64,000 bases of DNA from Pelodera strongyloides (GCA_036852015.1 JAANDG010000348.1:62001-126000), one strand, 5' to 3'. Counted from the stretch's first letter, positions 41,179 to 53,751 are shown. The notes: generated from the letters alone by a model not told the origin. Translations and numbers: made by a program.

Positions 41179-43491
41179 AGTTATTTGTGGTACAATGGTG
41201 CGATCCTTGCTACCTTCTTTTTCAATATACATGAAACTTGAAACAGTTACTACAAGTTGTTTAGCCCCCCTTCCCTTACCGTTGGTTGCTATTGTTATCG
41301 TAGTCGGTTAGAGGAGCCGGGTGTTTTATTATGATCTAAGCCCGGCGGTAGCGATGTCCCATTTCTGGGATTGCGTCTGCTCTAGGTCCAGCTGGACCTG
41401 GTCCTGTGCTGGTCAGGCAGCACACAGAAGGCACCGTGCTCCATCTGCTCCCCCTGAGGCCGGCATGCTTCAATTCCAACTAGTACATCTGTATAGATGA
41501 TCCTTACCAAAGCAAGATGTGGACCTCTAGCCCTAGCACTCGGCGACCCAAATTTGACAGTGGTGTAAATTTGGCCCACATACAATAGTAAAGTAAAAAT
41601 GTTTTTACGAAAACAGCAGACGTATAGGCTTTGAATTTCAAAACTTCAAGAGAATGTTCTGTTCGCGTTTTAGAAGCTGTAATACCATGAAAAACCAGTT
41701 TATGACTTATGTAATGTTTTTTTTTCATTTATTACTAAGGAGTAGAATTACAATAAAGTGAAAAAAAATACAGCAAAATCCTCAATGCTCACCCATCAAT
41801 CAGATTGCAACGTCTAATTACTACTTACGTTTTTTATGCGCTCACATAAGTACTAAATGACTATGCCACCTGCAAACTGGTCAAGAAAAATGGGGGTGGC
41901 CTCGAAAAGTTGCCACCAGGTTTAACTTGAACCAATGTCAAGAGGTTTACGACGTAGTTTACGTCGCACAGATTTACGATCCCAAAGAATAGATTAGGAT
42001 CGCACTGGTATCGGTTCAGCATCGTTCTTTGTCAGCGAGGTAATTGTGGTACTTACAGCGGAGGTACGGAATTGCGACACTGGTAATACACGTGTTTCTA
42101 AAGTCTAAAGTTATTTGTAACCGAGTTCCGAGTTATAGGGAGCAACTTACCTGGGGAAAATCTACCATGGTAGAAAGAGTAACCTGCCAAGGAAGATATC
42201 TCCCAAGAGAGAAACCTTCCCTATGGGAATGGTTGAAAATGTGAAAAAAAAAGTCGATTCAAAAAAAAAAATGAAAATGGGAATGAGGATGAGGATGAAA
42301 ATACCTTACAATCGGGATGAAAAAGCTACGGACGTAATCCTTACTTCTCGTTAAATTCGAATTTAAATTCTTAGAGTATGTGTTGTGTCCGTGAAGTCAC
42401 CGCTAAAACCATTTATAAATATTGGCTTGTTTTTATTATATCTAAACCGGTGATCACACTTATTGTTAGTCTGATCTATCAGTCAATCAACAAAAATACT
42501 CACGTCTCACGGCCTTGGCGAAAGTACGGTGTTCAAGTATAAAAATGCTAATTTGAGACCATCCTTCCGATAATTTGCCTATCAATCGGCGAGGCAATAC
42601 ACATAATTGCCGGGCTCTAATTATGTAAATTATGCAATTAGAGTTGACTCTCACTCGCTGAGGGAGTCAACTTTGACCTTGGTTTCCTATTGTTATGAAC
42701 CAATCGGAGGAAAAAAATAGATGTTTTTCTATTGGTTGACTACAATGTGAATATACAATATACTGCCTTGCAATCGCTGCACATTATAGAGAAACAAAGA
42801 TATTGAAGTAGTTTTTTATCTTTTGGAACAGGTTTTCTCAAGCATCAAATAAGGTATAACATACTTGATAAGTTTGTAGTTTACTTGATAAGATTCTCCA
42901 TTGATGTTGCTGAAGCTGACCAACTGTTTCTATCTTGAAACTTTGAATATGTACTCTTTTTTCGTAACTTTGCTTGTATTTACGTATTTACGTCACTCAG
43001 AAAATATCCTTAATTTTTGGGAGATTCATCCTTATGCGTTCCTCTGCTTCCCTGCACTCCCAGTTTTCACTAACATAAAAGCTCCCATTTTATTTGTATT
43101 TTCAAAAAATTCAAATTACCCCCCGTACAGTGTTGTTGTCACAGTTGGCCATTGCCAATTCAGTTTTAGGCACCGCTGAGTAAATGAACATGGCTCCGGT
43201 TGAAATACATAATTATTGATGACAGACATCCAATGCCTAGATGTGATTTAGCTGGAAGTTATAAAACTTACGTCTGGCGCTTGAACGTAATGTTTCGCTT
43301 ACTTTTTAGTTATAAAACTTTCTTACAAGAGTCGCCAATATAACATGCCAGACGTACAACTCATGAAGAAAAGTAAAATCCTAAGCCTACAACGAGAATT
43401 CATGAAGAGAAGTAAAATCATCTTATTTAGTTCGCGAAAACACTTTACCCACACCTGCGCATAAAACAGGCAAAGAAAGGAAAAGTTTTAA

Positions 43492-43931
43492 TTAAAGGAT
43501 CGCAGTCACTTCAAAATCATCATTTGGCTTCGAGTTTACTTGAATTTAGTAAAGAATAAAGAAAAAAACTTTACCAAAACCGAATAATTTGAATTCCAAC
43601 TCAGGGGGTGAACAAGTAGAAAAGTAGTTCTACTTAACTACCGCGGGATTATGAAACGTGTAGTGATATGCCTGCAGACCCTTGCAGTTTATGTAAAGAT
43701 ATAATATGCAGATATTTGCCGAAATAATTTGCATACTCCCGATCGGGAAGCAGCTGTATGAACACGTTTCGTGATCCTGCGGTAGTTAAGTAGAAATACT
43801 TTTCTACTTGTTCACTCCCTGAGTTGGAATTCAAATTATTCGGTTTTGGTAAAGTATTTGTCTCTATTCTTTACTAAATACAAGTAAACTCGAAGAAAAA
43901 CGACGATTTTGTAGTGACTGCGATCCTTTAA
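43492..43931. repeat. 440-bp TTAA-ended foldback element
   Basis: The ends TTAAAGGATCGCAGTCAC and GTGACTGCGATCCTTTAA are inverted, with TTAA at both edges. Arms of roughly 165 bp share TTGGTAAAG, GAATTCCAACTC, TTGTTCAC and GTAGTTAAGTAGAA blocks in inverted order. The centre is non-palindromic. I see no coding sequence. Confidence 0.88.
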
Positions 43932-44969
43932 GGTGTTTACGTTTGGGAGCTAACTCCCAACCTAACCCCCCCCCCCTTCCCCTCCCCACCCTATCGAGCC
44001 CGGTCTTGGGTGCACACCTGCCCAGGTCTAAAACAGGCTCAGTGTCCAGAACCCATCACGAGACTCTTGCCTTTGTATAGAGACTGTGCTAAACTACTTT
44101 AGTCCAAGGTTTATTGAAAGCACATGACTAGGTGGTGAATGCTCTAGAAACATCTAGCATTAATAAGATAAAGGTAAACAACAGTTGCAGACAAAGGAGC
44201 TAGGGTTATAGTAGAATTGTGTTAGCGTTGCTAAACATAAGGGAACAGTCAGTTTATTTTTTGTTGGGAATTGTCACTGCAAGACTAACTGTTGAATACT
44301 AAGACTGCACTGGGTGGCTTATGGGTCGAGCGTCCGACGCCACTTGATAACCCGATAAGATCGCCCTTCTGTTATATTAAAACTGTTCTACTGCCTAACA
44401 TCAAAATACCGTTTTACGGAAACCTCTTTACCTTTTGCCGAAGAAGTTTTTCCGTTTTGCTGTCCATAAATATGTAAGGTTTTTTCCCACTGATCTCCCA
44501 ATTTCGCAACATGGTCAATTAACTAGAGGCCTGCTTTAAAGCAACAAATGCATATGTCCGACAGCCTGATTTCACTTCAACATCTGAATTTTGAAGATGC
44601 ACCTGTACAAGGGATAATTTACGAACGTTCTTCAGCTGTTTCAGCTAGAGAAAGGTGAATTTGCATGCTTTGTATGTTAATGTCCCAGGTGGTAAGGGCA
44701 CCTGCCCATAGCGTAACGCTATTACCTAGAATATGGGAAATTTGGGAGCTGTTGCGAAAAGTTTAGGGACTTTTCTATGATGGAGGGGATAGTTTTAATA
44801 ACTCTTGCTTGGGATTTGGTAGAGCTATAATGAGATAGGAAGAGAGAAATCAGAGAAACGTAAAGCGAAAGTAAGAGACATATTCGGAGAGAACCAGATA
44901 GACTGAGGTGAAAGAAACGACGAACGGTAAAAACTCGTGGACCACTATTACTATAAGTGGACTTGTATT

Positions 44970-45150
44970 TTAAAGCGAAATACCGGCCGATTTTTGAAAC
45001 ACACTGTATATGCCTGAATACTTTTCTTACGCAAATGAGAATAAATTATAATAAAAAATCGACGCCAATTCGACCTCACTTTGCATAAATACGTACATAA
45101 GCATAAGTCTACATGTCCAATTTACGTTTCAAAAACCGGCCGATATTTTT
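44970..45150. repeat. Foldback family B, right end decayed
   Basis: The left end TTAAAGCGAAATACCGGCCG is intact. The right arm (GTTTCAAAAACCGGCCGATATTT) lacks the final TTAA. The internal sequence matches the 40994-41178 copy. Confidence 0.75.
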
Positions 45151-45194
45151 GAGGACAAGAAGACGATTTTCCTTGCTCCCTAAATTCAAACCAA

Positions 45195-45605
45195 TCTAAA
45201 GCCTGCTTCCCCCAACACTGTTCCATAGCTTATGGCTACCACCTACCGACCATACGGTGCATAGATAAACCACAAAAAAAGGTTATGATGATGTAAATAT
45301 AAAGCCAAGTCTTTCACATTAGTTCCCCGTGATTATTCAAATTTATATAAAGCCTGCTTCCCTCCCTGTGTCACCGCTCCCTAGAGTATGGCTACCACCT
45401 ACCGATCATTCGGTGCGTAGATAACCCACAAACCCCGGGTTATATTTTAAATATAAAGCCTAAGCATAGAAATTAGCTCCCCCAGTATTCAATTCAAATA
45501 CATACAAAAATCTGGCTTTCCTTCCTTTACCACCGTTTCATAGCGTATGGCTACCACCTACCGACCATACGGTGCGTAGATAACCCACAAAAATCTGGTC
45601 TGTTC
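45195..45605. repeat. Three tandem ~155-bp units
   Basis: GGCTACCACCTACCGA, ATACGGTGC(A/G)TAGATAA and CCACAAA recur in the same order three times, about 155 bp apart (near 45232, 45389 and 45547). Each is preceded by a CTGCTTCCC/CTTTCCTTCC stretch. It is intergenic and no coding frame is kept. Confidence 0.7.
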
Positions 45606-48132
45606 GGGTAGCGGCTGTGCTCCAACCTGAGACGCGCCATGTGGATTGAAAACTACCGAAATGTGGCTCAATTCATACCATGTGGACGCAATATGTTGTG
45701 GAAAAACTAGGAAGAAATTGCAATTTTAAAAGGCGCCATCTGGAAGTCCTGTGCTAGCCGAGTGCGAGACATGTGCGGTGTCTTGTTCTAGGACATGTGC
45801 TGATTTGGTCCTCAAAGACACAAAGACTTTGTTGCTTTGATTTAGCGCTTAGGGAGATAGATTTACGTGGGGATTGGAAAAGCTTGTTTTGCAAAAGTCC
45901 AATAATTTATGGTTTGGTACTTTCAAGAATCATCCGTTTTTAGAGAAGACTGAAGTAATTGTACGTGTTAAATTACAGATTATGAATTATAATGCTATGG
46001 GATGAGGTAGCTTGCTTTTGTGACATTTTCACGACTTGAATCAATTTTCTTTGAAATTTTATTCTTCGCGTAGAGTGAACATTTGTAACTTGTTTTCTCT
46101 TTACTTTTTTGACCTATTGTAAGTTACCTCTCATAAGCATCGTATGATGCATTTTACCACGCTGTAAAAATAACTACATTATCCATTTCCAGGTAATTTA
46201 GCCCATAGTAGTGCCCAGAATTCCTAGGTCCAAATTTTGGGCCCAGAATTTTTGGGCCCCAAGCCCAGAAAGCCCAGAAAGCTAGAGAGAACATCGAACA
46301 GATGCCGTAACGGGCAGCTGTGTGAATTCACTTCTGTTACGAACATTCTTCAAACGCGCCAGATGACAACGGCAGAACGAATGCTAAATGAGTCTGGAAC
46401 AGATCTAGCAAGGTTTTTATTTAGTGCCAGGATTCTGTTTGTAAGAAGGATTTTTTATTGAAAAATAGTCTCAAGGGGCCGATCGTGTGGATGATCTTTT
46501 ATTTAGAATTGCACACCGAACCGAACTATTCTCAGAAAGAAAAATGAACGTTCATAAAATGTGAGAGCAAGTTATAAATGTGTTTATCCAATACTCGATC
46601 CACAAAAAGCTGGATATTTCTGAAAAACTATAGAAATTTGTTGAATTGTGAAGGTTCTTGATTTTTTACTCGAAGACGAAAATCGACGGGTAGGTTACTC
46701 GATGGTTACTCGATGTTCGCTAGATACATACTTTATGAACTTGGACTCTTAACACGGGGCCCGGGCCCTGTGCCCTATATCGGGTCAGACCCTCTAATTC
46801 CTTTCCCTCAATCTGAATCGTATGTTCTACTAAATTTTGCTCCTTCATCCTTTGCCGCCAGATGTGCATTTTCACTGATGAAGCCTATATATACCCTCCT
46901 TCCAGGGGTGTATATATGAGACCCGGGCCGTGGGCCCCACATGGGCAGCTGGTGGGCCTTCTGGGCCCTTTTGGAATCCCTGATTTGTGAGAGGGCGAAG
47001 AGAGGGGAAACCTGACGACGCAATTAGACAGCAGCTGCCACCCAAGTAGTAGTCGGTGTTCTAGTGGTACATATGGCCGGGGCCCAGAAGGAAGAAGACT
47101 TCGGGCCCTGGGCCCTGAATATAATAAAAATATTTTAAGTTTCAAGAGCTCCTTTATTCAAGAGTGTTTAGTAGAATCACAGCTCATGACTCGTGACTTG
47201 TTCTGTCATCGGCATTCAAAGATTTACACAAAAAAAAGATGCACTGACAACGACATCTGCCAACTGTACCAATACTAGGAAACAAGGTTTAGCATTAACT
47301 TTTTAGCTAGAGGCCTTCAACCTTAGCTTTATGATAGGAGGACCCAATTTGGAATCTTGGGACCCGGGATCCTGGGCCCTACATCGGAATTCAATGATGA
47401 GACCCAAATGAGGCGGCTTCTGACTGATTGCGCGCGGCATATGGGCATTAGGTGGATGGAGTTGCTCTTGGATTACATTTGCACATTTGGAGGAAGGCGA
47501 GAATCTAATAATTTGTAAATGATGAGAGTTGACTTTAGGGAGATAGTGAGATTAAAATATAATCAAGGTAACACGATTGTGTTATCTTGATTAAAACGCT
47601 ATCATGTTCACCATAAGCTTTAGAATTCAAAATTACTAGTATTGGGTGACCCAAGGTATATATCATATCATATCGTACAGCTATCATAAGCAATCATAAA
47701 GCCAGCGGTAAGGTACTCACCATAAGCCTCCACCAAGGCTAAATATAAACTTGTCTCCCCTACCATAAAGCTAGCAGATCTAAGTTCATCCTTGTCTGTG
47801 TAACTTAGTGCCCGGTGAACAGCTGAACATTATCTATGATCCGTGCCAGTTGTCGCTGGCGGTCCGTAGCGGGTACGATAACAGGAGCGCGGACTGGAGC
47901 GGATCTATGGCTAGAACAGCCGGTGACGACCGACGAGCACCTGTGCCGAACGGCTGATTTGCGTACACCAGATATATACCCTGGCACACTTCTACCAAAT
48001 TGAAAATAACATAAAGCTAGCCAGCGACACGCTCCATTAAGTTTGAAAGGTGGTAGATATCAGAGCGTATTGTCAGAGCTTCTCTTTTTCCAACCAAGAA
48101 AGAACAATGTGAAAATACTCAATTTATTCTTC

Positions 48133-48160
48133 CCACGTTTCGGCTTGCCCCATCTTCAGG
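48133..48160 (-). repeat. CTGAAGATG hairpin GAAAC motif, copy 2
   Basis: On the minus strand, CTGAAGATGGGGCAAGCCGA is followed by AACGTGGG. The stem here is GGC-AA-GCC. The flank TAATTATTCTCC before it resembles the other copies. Confidence 0.5.
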
Positions 48161-49073
48161 GAGAATAATTACCCACAAAACATAATGCAATGCAGAATAC
48201 GTAAAATGACTAAACACGAAAACGAATTTCCTGATATAAAGCTAACCGTTTACCACTCCCGAAATACAGAGAATAAAACTACCATTACTGTGTTTAATTG
48301 AGCTTTTCTGAATATTTACTTTCATCATGTTAGGTGAAAATGATGAGGCTCAGATAAACTGTCTTCGGGAAACATCGCCGCACTTCACGAAGTAGAGGGA
48401 AGTTCAAATACAAACTTCACGAAGTTCCTTCAAATACAAACTTACAGTGCCGACCCCCAGTGACCCATTTAGGGACTTTGTTCCCAATCTTCAAAAACAA
48501 ATTTTATCTGCCTTTTTCTCACTCTGACATTCATTTCCATCACATTAACTACACGGACATCTGTCTCTAAAGACGCGGCTGTAATATAGGGCATAGCCAT
48601 TCGGAATTCCGCGTATAAAAGGCGCCGCATGCGCGCACAACTGTCGCCTGATGGTGTCATGAACATTTCGTGGATAAAGAGTACCGATACAACACCAATT
48701 TCTCTCTTTTCTCACCATTTTGTGTGGTGTGAAGGGTGCATGCACAGTGCAGAAAACACAAAGGAGCTGTAACATCTGCCGTTTTTGTGTGCGGGTGGCG
48801 TGCGTGAAAAACAGTTTCTGTTACGGTTGAAATGTGTGATATAAATGGATTCCCGGGGTTGCTCGGAATTCTTACAAACGAAAATTTAACACTGCTTCCT
48901 CGTGTTTCATGGAGCCAAGGAAGTACCAATTGTCAACTTCAGTGAATCATATGTCAATCCAAAACCAACCCGCTTCATTCACAAACAAACAACAATAAGT
49001 AACAGTCATTTATCAAGGTGTTAAGAATCAAGAACAAGTCGTAGTCAGTTATGACAAATGTACGGTACATCAT

Positions 49074-49225
49074 GGGGTTTCCAAGTATCCCAAAAAATCG
49101 GTGTGATTCTGTCAATACTACCGTATTTCTGCACGAAACCTGCATATATAATATGAAAAATTTAAAAAAAAATATTCTCGTGTAGTTCCACAATACTGTA
49201 ATTTTTCACCATACTTGGAAACCCC
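49074..49225. repeat. Inverted repeat family G, copy 2
   Basis: It starts GGGGTTTCCAAGTATCCC and ends ATACTTGGAAACCCC. It is highly similar to 33242-33390 across its whole length, with matching outer arms kept complementary despite sequence change (TTACAA versus TTCCAA). Confidence 0.8.
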
Positions 49226-50493
49226 ATCAGTGTACTCAAGATGATTTGGCACAACCTTGTTCGAGCTTTTATTTTCAGCGTTTACAGAACCCACTTTATA
49301 CGTTTCAACTATTGTATATTACATTTTTAGTATGTCATTGCGTTACTACTAGCTCCTTTTTTGGATTGTTAGCCGTTCTTTCAATCCTACCCATAGTCTA
49401 ACATAGTGGTTTATCTTATTACAGTAAATAGAGGAAATTTGCATACGTTCCAATACCTCAAGATATTTGCATAACTTTGCATATACCCTAAGGCTTACTG
49501 TGGCCGGTGCCGTGTTCATATCCTGTGGTGGAATGCGTCACCCATTTCTTCTTACATAACCATTATGGCAATGGCCCTTGGGGAACATGTCTGCGCCTCT
49601 AAGATTGATGTGATCTCTTCCGCGGGGAATGTCGCCGCCTCTCATTTTTAAGCGATCTCTCACCAGTTCCCTGCCCATAAATGGCTCACACACCTGTTTT
49701 GGCATTCCGCGCAAGGTATAATGCAATCATTTATACGTATAATATACGATTTATATAGTATAGTGGAAGCTGCGCGATTTTTTGCGTAATAGAGAAAACG
49801 TAGGCTAGGATTTTTTAAATAACGATATTTCGCGAAATAAGGGTAAGGTTCTCGCGAGAACCTGGCGAAAGTCTGGCGAAAACTGGGCTGGGTGCGTGGC
49901 GAGATGTAGGCGCACATGATTTTTACGGTGCTCCATCAGAGTTTCGGGTTGTTAGCTAATCACGACTAAAATACCCAATCCCAATCGTATGTTCCTTGAG
50001 TATTGGAAATTTATTGATGTTTCTGTCTTCTGGACATTCTTGATCTAATCGCCTATTTAGAAACTCTCAGCCGTAAATCAGTTATTAAAGGCAGTCGCCA
50101 TTGGCATCACTATTACAACTTAAAAAGTTGTAAATTGTCCCGAGTCATTATGCAATAGAGTCAAAACAAAGTGATCCTTTAATTAGCTGGTGAGAATTGC
50201 AATTATCGCATTACAATTTAATCCGAGACAACACACTTTTGTGGGTAATTAACATACATATACAGATGCCCAGAGGCTAGAGGAATATAGTTTTAGAATG
50301 ATTAGGGGGCTAAGCTTCTACACATATCCTTCTGGTACAAATTCGAGAGTCCTAGAAGCTGATTCCGATAGTTGATGTACCCAGGCGGCAGGCAGCGGGG
50401 TCATAAACCTAACTCCTAACCAATCTTCCACACAAGCAAATTCATTAGCTGACATTTTCATGGGCTTGTCCGTTTTATCATAATATCAAGCAA

Positions 50494-50494
<1 letters not shown>

Positions 50495-50529
<35 letters not shown>

Positions 50530-50580
50530 GTGTGCGTGCGTGTGCGTGTGTGCGTGTGTGCGTGTGTGCGTGTGTGTGCT
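50495..50580 (+). repeat. (GT)n/(GTGC) microsatellite
   Basis: About 85 bp of GTGTGT grades into GTGTGCGTGC repeats. Open frames reported here are products of the repeat. Confidence 0.9.
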
Positions 50581-50867
50581 GTGTTGGGCAAAACTTCCGA
50601 CCGTATCTCCGTAAGTATCCGTTAGTCATAACTTTCATTCTCAGCCCACCTGTCCTCAATACAATAGAAATACAAAAAGAAAAGAGGGCTACTCGCATTC
50701 CTGGCACAGGTGAAAACTCGTATAACTTTCCTTGACAGTTCTCATCAATGGAAGGATATATTTATATCTAAAAGGAAAAGATTTCCTCAGTTCGGAATCT
50801 CCGCAGCACCTGTGTTCACAATAGATAGGAAAGCGGCTACCGCGCCGAAGTGGCACACCTGGTTATT

Positions 50868-50875
50868 GAGAGAGG

Positions 50876-50925
<50 letters not shown>

Positions 50926-51059
50926 AGAGGTGAACACCTGGGGATTGAACAAAGGCAATACCGAGAGAGGGCTTTGAGGAGAATGACTTGAAGAGCACTG
51001 TGACATTGTGATGGACATGAGACTGACTTGGTTCTCTCCATCTCTCTCCATATCTCTCT

Positions 51060-51090
<31 letters not shown>

Positions 51091-51105
51091 TTTCTCTCTC
51101 CTAAT
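50868..51105. repeat. Paired (GA)n and (CT)n tracts
   Basis: A GA run at 50868-50928 is followed by a CT run at about 51038-51100, so the two could pair as a loose inverted repeat. Open frames through them are artefacts. Confidence 0.8.
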
Positions 51106-51251
51106 TTTAATTCCTAAAACTTTCACAAAGGAAAGAGAAAACACCTGCGAATTCTTGAGGTAAAACCGGAACTGTAAATTCAACTTCGAATGCTTTGGGA
51201 AAACAAGCCGAAAATATTCGTCTGGCCGTACAAAAGAAAACACTTTCCATA

Positions 51252-51405
51252 ATCTGGTATAACAGTCATATTAACATAGTATGCTGTATTCCAATGTGGA
51301 TACAAATAACTGCGCGACACGCAATTTTTTATTCTAATTAAATACATTTGCATGCAACAAAGGGTCCAGCATACGTTTCAAAAGGCGGTTGTTATACCGT
51401 TTTAA
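51252..51405. repeat. Decayed TTAA-type foldback upstream of Id-like gene
   Basis: The left arm CTGGTATAACAGTC and right arm GGCGGTTGTTATACCGTTTTAA are inverted. The interior includes ATTTGCATGCAAC. Only the right TTAA is intact. Confidence 0.55.
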
Positions 51406-51740
51406 ATAAAGCTGGTCAAAGATGCAGTTTTTTGACAAATGCCTACAGTAGTCCGTGTGCGGCTATAATAATAACAGGTGGTCACAGTCAAATAATTTCA
51501 AATCTCCTATGTATTCATTTTCACTAGTTACGTTTTTTTTTTCAATTTAGCCATAGGTTCTCAAGAGTGTGTGCACCGGTCAAAAATATTTCCCCTTTTC
51601 ATAATATTCATTTCCATTCTTCTGATAAAAAAAAGAAAACACCGGAAACTGATAGCCTACTCTCGCTGTCTAGCCATTTCCCTGTCAATATCTCTCCGTC
51701 TGGCTCTCTGACCACCAGGTGTGCGCACTCAAAGTATCGG

Positions 51741-51770
51741 GAGGCGGGGCTTTGGATTGAGGGGCGGGGT
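51741..51770 (+). promoter_or_regulatory. Two GC boxes 20 bp apart, upstream of Id-like gene
   Basis: GAGGCGGGGC (51741-51750) and GGGGCGGGGT (51761-51770) are Sp1/KLF-like sites about 210-240 bp before the ATG at 51981. No TATA box is evident. The intervening leader is rich in TACTTAC repeats. Confidence 0.45.
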
Positions 51771-51980
51771 TTTGGTGCTCCGTTCCCAGACTGACGCATC
51801 CATAAGCCAGCTGATCCTCTCGCTGGTCTGTCGCTTCCTGACTTGCGCTCTACTTCGTAAATTGTACTCGGACGTACTTACTTACTTTACCGAAGTATCT
51901 ACTTGACTACGTTATTGGCCTACTTACTACTGGTTCATTGAAGACCAGAAGCTATACTTTACGTACCCCCTAATAATATT

Positions 51981-52761
51981 ATGAAGACCATGTCGCGTGC
52001 TCGTGCCTCAAACTATGTGGTCAGAACTGGCTCGGTGTCTCCGGCGGGACGTGTTCGTAAAGTAAATTCCGAGGAGCGAAAGGAGAAAATAAAGGTTTGT
52101 AATTGCCTTTTGACGTATAAATATTATTTTATTAATTGTTCAACTGATTTAATGACTTTATAAGTTACTGTTTGGAAATTGTTCTCTGCGCATTTTGGCA
52201 GCGTCTTGTTCATTGAATCACTATTACTTCGCATTTGTGGTTTTGGTTCTTATACTTTACTTCTAGCATGTCTGCCGTGTAAGTTTTAAGTATTCTCGAG
52301 TCACTGTTACATCCTGAAGATAATATGGCGCTCGCAATTATCAAACTTTAACTCTATACAAAGCTGTATTACTGTGTGATACTAGTACATATTAGTCGTA
52401 TACATATACTACAAATATATGTATCAGGCATATTTCCCATACCTTACTCTATGCTATGACGCAATTCAGTGACTTATAGCATAATTCACTACTCCAGTAT
52501 ATGTTCTACAAGTGCACAAAGTGCATATTAATTACATATTAATTACATTAATATTTCCTAATCCACTCATCTTTTCAGGTTGAAGAAACTTTGAAACGGC
52601 TTGTCGGTAGCGAGGAAAACGTCGACCAACTCGAACTGGTGCTCCAAGTAATTAACTACATCAGGCAATTGCAATCGCAATTACACTCGGACAAAGAGAA
52701 CTCGCTTCCCGAAGATGTCAACACGATGCTCACGCAGATGGTCGCACACGACAAGGAGTAG
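51981..52761 (+). CDS. Id-like helix-loop-helix protein, 98 residues
   Basis: There are two exons, 51981-52094 and 52579-52761, joined in phase 0 (GTTTGT donor, TTTTCAG acceptor). Residues about 31-78 form a helix-loop-helix: helix 1 EERKEKIKVEETLKRLVG, a short loop, and helix 2 DQLELVLQVINYIRQLQSQL. Helix 2 matches the LEILQHVIDYIxDLQ pattern of Id/emc proteins. The segment before helix 1 has a few basic residues but lacks the ordered E-box-contacting pattern of bHLH factors, so DNA binding is doubtful. As with Id proteins, it may act by dimerising with class I bHLH proteins. The two nearby in-frame ATGs (51981 and 51990) are alternatives. A short divergent bHLH protein is the other possibility. 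Confidence 0.75.
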
Positions 52762-53488
52762 TTTGGTTATTTGTTATTTTGCACTTTTTCTTTTTGGCTC
52801 AATGCCAAGTATTTTTGTAAGACCCCAAAACCCAGTGTTATGTCCTTACCGTTAGGATTACATCTTGTATAATCTACATTGACGTTGGTGATCGAGCCCT
52901 GGGTTAGGTGGGCGGTAGCACAGAGATGTACCTAAGGCGACCCAAAGGTACCCATAGCCCCATATCCAACACCTGATAGCTAAAACCCTCATTGAAGAGC
53001 AAATGTGTATGACATACGCTAGGCGTAATTTGCTCGATTATAGTCGTGCAGCTGGTGAACATCTGATACGTTATTGCAATAGAAAATCCTAGCCCAGCAC
53101 CTGATGGCGTATGTTATTTGCATATGGGGCTTGGCGGTGTCTATATAACAGCCGGTATGCTAGGGGCGCTAAGGTAAGCAGCCGTTGGATATTGGTACCA
53201 TTAGAAATTAAGTATCTGCTAACTTTGCAATCCCGATACTTTTGGTTATCTAGTACAAATTTCTCTATTTGTCTTAATTTGATTATGTATACCTAGATTT
53301 GTTGTATAATTACAATTACCAAATTGCTTCACAAGTTATAAATAGAGATGTGTTTTCACAAATGCTTATGCGGGTGGCTTGTCGGATTTTATTTAATTTT
53401 TAATATTCGACTTATTTTTATTTTTATTTTTGGATTCCGACATCCATTGTTGATTATTACGTGTACATAAAGGAGAAAATTCTAAAGA

Positions 53489-53494
53489 AATAAA
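53489..53494 (+). terminator. Candidate poly(A) signal for Id-like gene
   Basis: AATAAA lies in AAAGAAATAAAAATATTC, about 730 bp after the stop. Another AATAAA follows near 53593, so the 3' end is uncertain. Confidence 0.35.
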
Positions 53495-53751
53495 AATATT
53501 CATTATTTGCTGTTGATTTTCTTTTATTAAAGGTTTATTGATAAAAACACGATTTTTATACAATTAATGCAAATATGCTTTTATTTATAAACAATAAACT
53601 TGCCGTGAAAAGGTGGAAAGAAATTCACGAAAAAAAAAGAAATCAACAAGGTATGTTTCATTGGCATTATTATATCTTCGATCGCATATAACGGTGCTTC
53701 CTCGTACATTCCAAATCTATAGTTTGAATATTTGAATATTTATTATACTCA

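Larger units (their letters stand above)
30695..51600. other. Long intergenic spacer, no gene supported
   Basis: About 21 kb of AT-rich DNA carries the foldbacks at 33242, 36093, 40221, 40994, 43492, 44970 and 49074, and tandem units at 45195. Simple tracts include GA runs at 32940-33020 and 39230-39360, a C22 run at 39011 and a G run near 35962. GGGCCC-rich decayed repeats lie between 46200 and 47390. GC-richer islands at 41340-41530 and 47805-47940 have short open frames in more than one direction, but nothing identifiable. Confidence 0.55.

Noticed and set aside
50486..51243. Frames rich in CVCV, HTHT, RERE and SLSL
   Set aside because: Products of GT, GA and CT microsatellites.
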